This document shows positions 34,681 to 35,056 of a DNA stretch of 35,056 nt, piece by piece. The stretch spans positions 1 through 35,056 of the forward strand of contig CASDTH010000020.1 of the NCBI GenBank assembly GCA_949283655.1, given 5' to 3'. Within the stretch, counting starts at the first letter, position 1. Each line of letters begins with the position of its first letter. A program made the position numbers and the translations under genes. The stretch comes from an uncultured bacterium (GTDB taxonomy: Bacteria; Bacillota; Clostridia; Oscillospirales; Acutalibacteraceae). The notes under the pieces were generated by a model. The model was not told where the DNA came from, made no database searches, and worked only from the letters and a program-made list of their open reading frames with translations.

Positions 34681-34883
34681 AAATCCAGGTTGCACTTTAT
34701 GTGCAATCTGGATTTTTTCTTTGTCAGCCGGAGGGATTCGAACCCTGAGAGGGCGGCGAGCGTCAAAAAAGGCGCCGGGCGCGCCTTTTTTCGCGAGCCG
34801 TGGCGCAGGCCGGTACCACACGCGCAGCGTGGGGTGGCCAAGCCGGGCAGATGCGCAGCAGCTGCATCCCTCCGGGCGGGCCA
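34663..34883. repeat. Direct repeat of the tRNA-Arg 3' end
   Basis: The 18 bases ATCCCTCCGGGCGGGCCA that end the tRNA (34663-34680) recur exactly at 34866-34883, 203 bp apart. Between them an inverted T-arm-like fragment (GGGATTCGAACCC, about 34734-34746) and a hairpin (34765-34791) occur. Duplicated tRNA 3' ends are typical of element attachment sites, but the interval is too short for an element. Confidence 0.7.
34680..34719 (+). terminator. Terminator of tRNA-Arg
   Basis: AAAATCCAGGTTGCAC pairs with GTGCAATCTGGATTTT around TTTAT, with one G-U pair, and ends in six T residues. Confidence 0.9.
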
Positions 34884-35048
34884 CGTCGGAGCAAAGTTCG
34901 CTTTGCTCCGACTTATTTTTGTCTGCGACAAAAAATAAGCCATCCGCCCGCTCCCTTGCTCCTCCTTTTCGCAAAAAGTCACGCTCGGCTCACCTGTTCG
35001 GTTGTAAACGCCCTCACGACGGCTCGCTGTCGCTACCAACTTTTTGCG
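34765..35048. repeat. Hairpin-rich tail after tRNA-Arg
   Basis: Four palindromic units occur in sequence. AAAAAAGGCGC/GCGCCTTTTTT spans 34765-34791. GTCGGAGCAAAG/CTTTGCTCCGAC spans 34885-34912. TTATTTTTGTC/GACAAAAAATAA spans 34913-34939. CGCAAAAAGT (34970-34979) pairs with ACTTTTTGCG (35039-35048). No supported gene lies here. I recall similar tails next to tRNA genes in related Clostridia; copy number needs a genome search. Confidence 0.5.
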
Positions 35049-35056
35049 AGTTCGAG

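Noticed and set aside
34663..34883. Second tRNA gene at the duplicated 3' end
   Set aside because: No matching acceptor, D or anticodon arm precedes 34866; only the 3' fragment is present.
34596..35039. Open frames on the minus strand (147 and 124 aa) ending in GIRTPGLQNRNLL
   Set aside because: They read antisense through tRNA-Arg, its terminator and the hairpin repeats; the ending is the familiar false translation of a tRNA.

Overview
The window looks like a chromosomal segment of a spore-forming, anaerobic member of the class Clostridia, most likely an Oscillospirales-type gut bacterium. Three lines of evidence support this: GC-rich Gram-positive gene structure with strong AGGAGG ribosome sites; sporulation and germination genes (spoIIE, ypeB, and a small lipoprotein behind a sigma-G-type promoter); and glycan-foraging enzymes (GH2 beta-galactosidase, GH29 alpha-fucosidase, aldose 1-epimerase) beside an orphan sodium-pump decarboxylase beta subunit. 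The taxonomic placement is inference.

Layout. Positions 1-680 are the end of a Tn1549-like integrative conjugative element: the 5' end of its replication-initiator-like gene and a small Cys-rich protein gene. It interrupts an ABC-transporter ATPase gene, of which only the first ~21 codons remain (609-743). An OmpR-type response regulator follows (950-1645), with a tandem 11-bp repeat that is its likely binding site. At 1767-3366 (minus strand) a consensus promoter and a yybP-ykoY-type manganese riboswitch precede an OadB-like membrane protein and a 76-aa membrane protein. Positions 3801-7039 hold a translationally coupled ppk-pfk pair. Positions 7150-9395 hold a small ORF, a GT8 glycosyltransferase and galM. 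Positions 9721-11831 hold an XRE regulator and an ABC-F protein whose leader carries a 21-codon peptide and an attenuator hairpin. Positions 12026-13197 hold a 43-aa membrane peptide behind twin palindromes, a DnaA-box-like array, a conserved hypothetical and an XRE regulator.

Positions 13408-16672 (minus) hold a NitT/TauT-type ABC importer and a Crp/Fnr-family regulator with its own operator. A solitary 5S rRNA gene (16870-16985) has its own promoter and terminator. Positions 17246-19402 hold glyA and an OGG-type DNA glycosylase. Positions 19588-23469 hold a TetR regulator and lacZ. Positions 23761-30141 hold ypeB, the sigma-G lipoprotein, the GH29 fucosidase and spoIIE. Positions 30415-34470 (minus) hold a heterodimeric ABC exporter behind a BmrB-like leader ORF and attenuator. 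The window ends with tRNA-Arg(CCG) and a tail of duplicated tRNA pieces and hairpins.

The most distinctive theme is control by transcript leaders. Three operons (OadB-like, ABC-F, ABC exporter) each start with a near-consensus sigma-A promoter followed by a leader ending in an intrinsic terminator. One leader senses a metal and two contain short peptides suited to ribosome-mediated attenuation in response to antibiotics. The least expected pairing is the manganese riboswitch with an orphan decarboxylase beta subunit.
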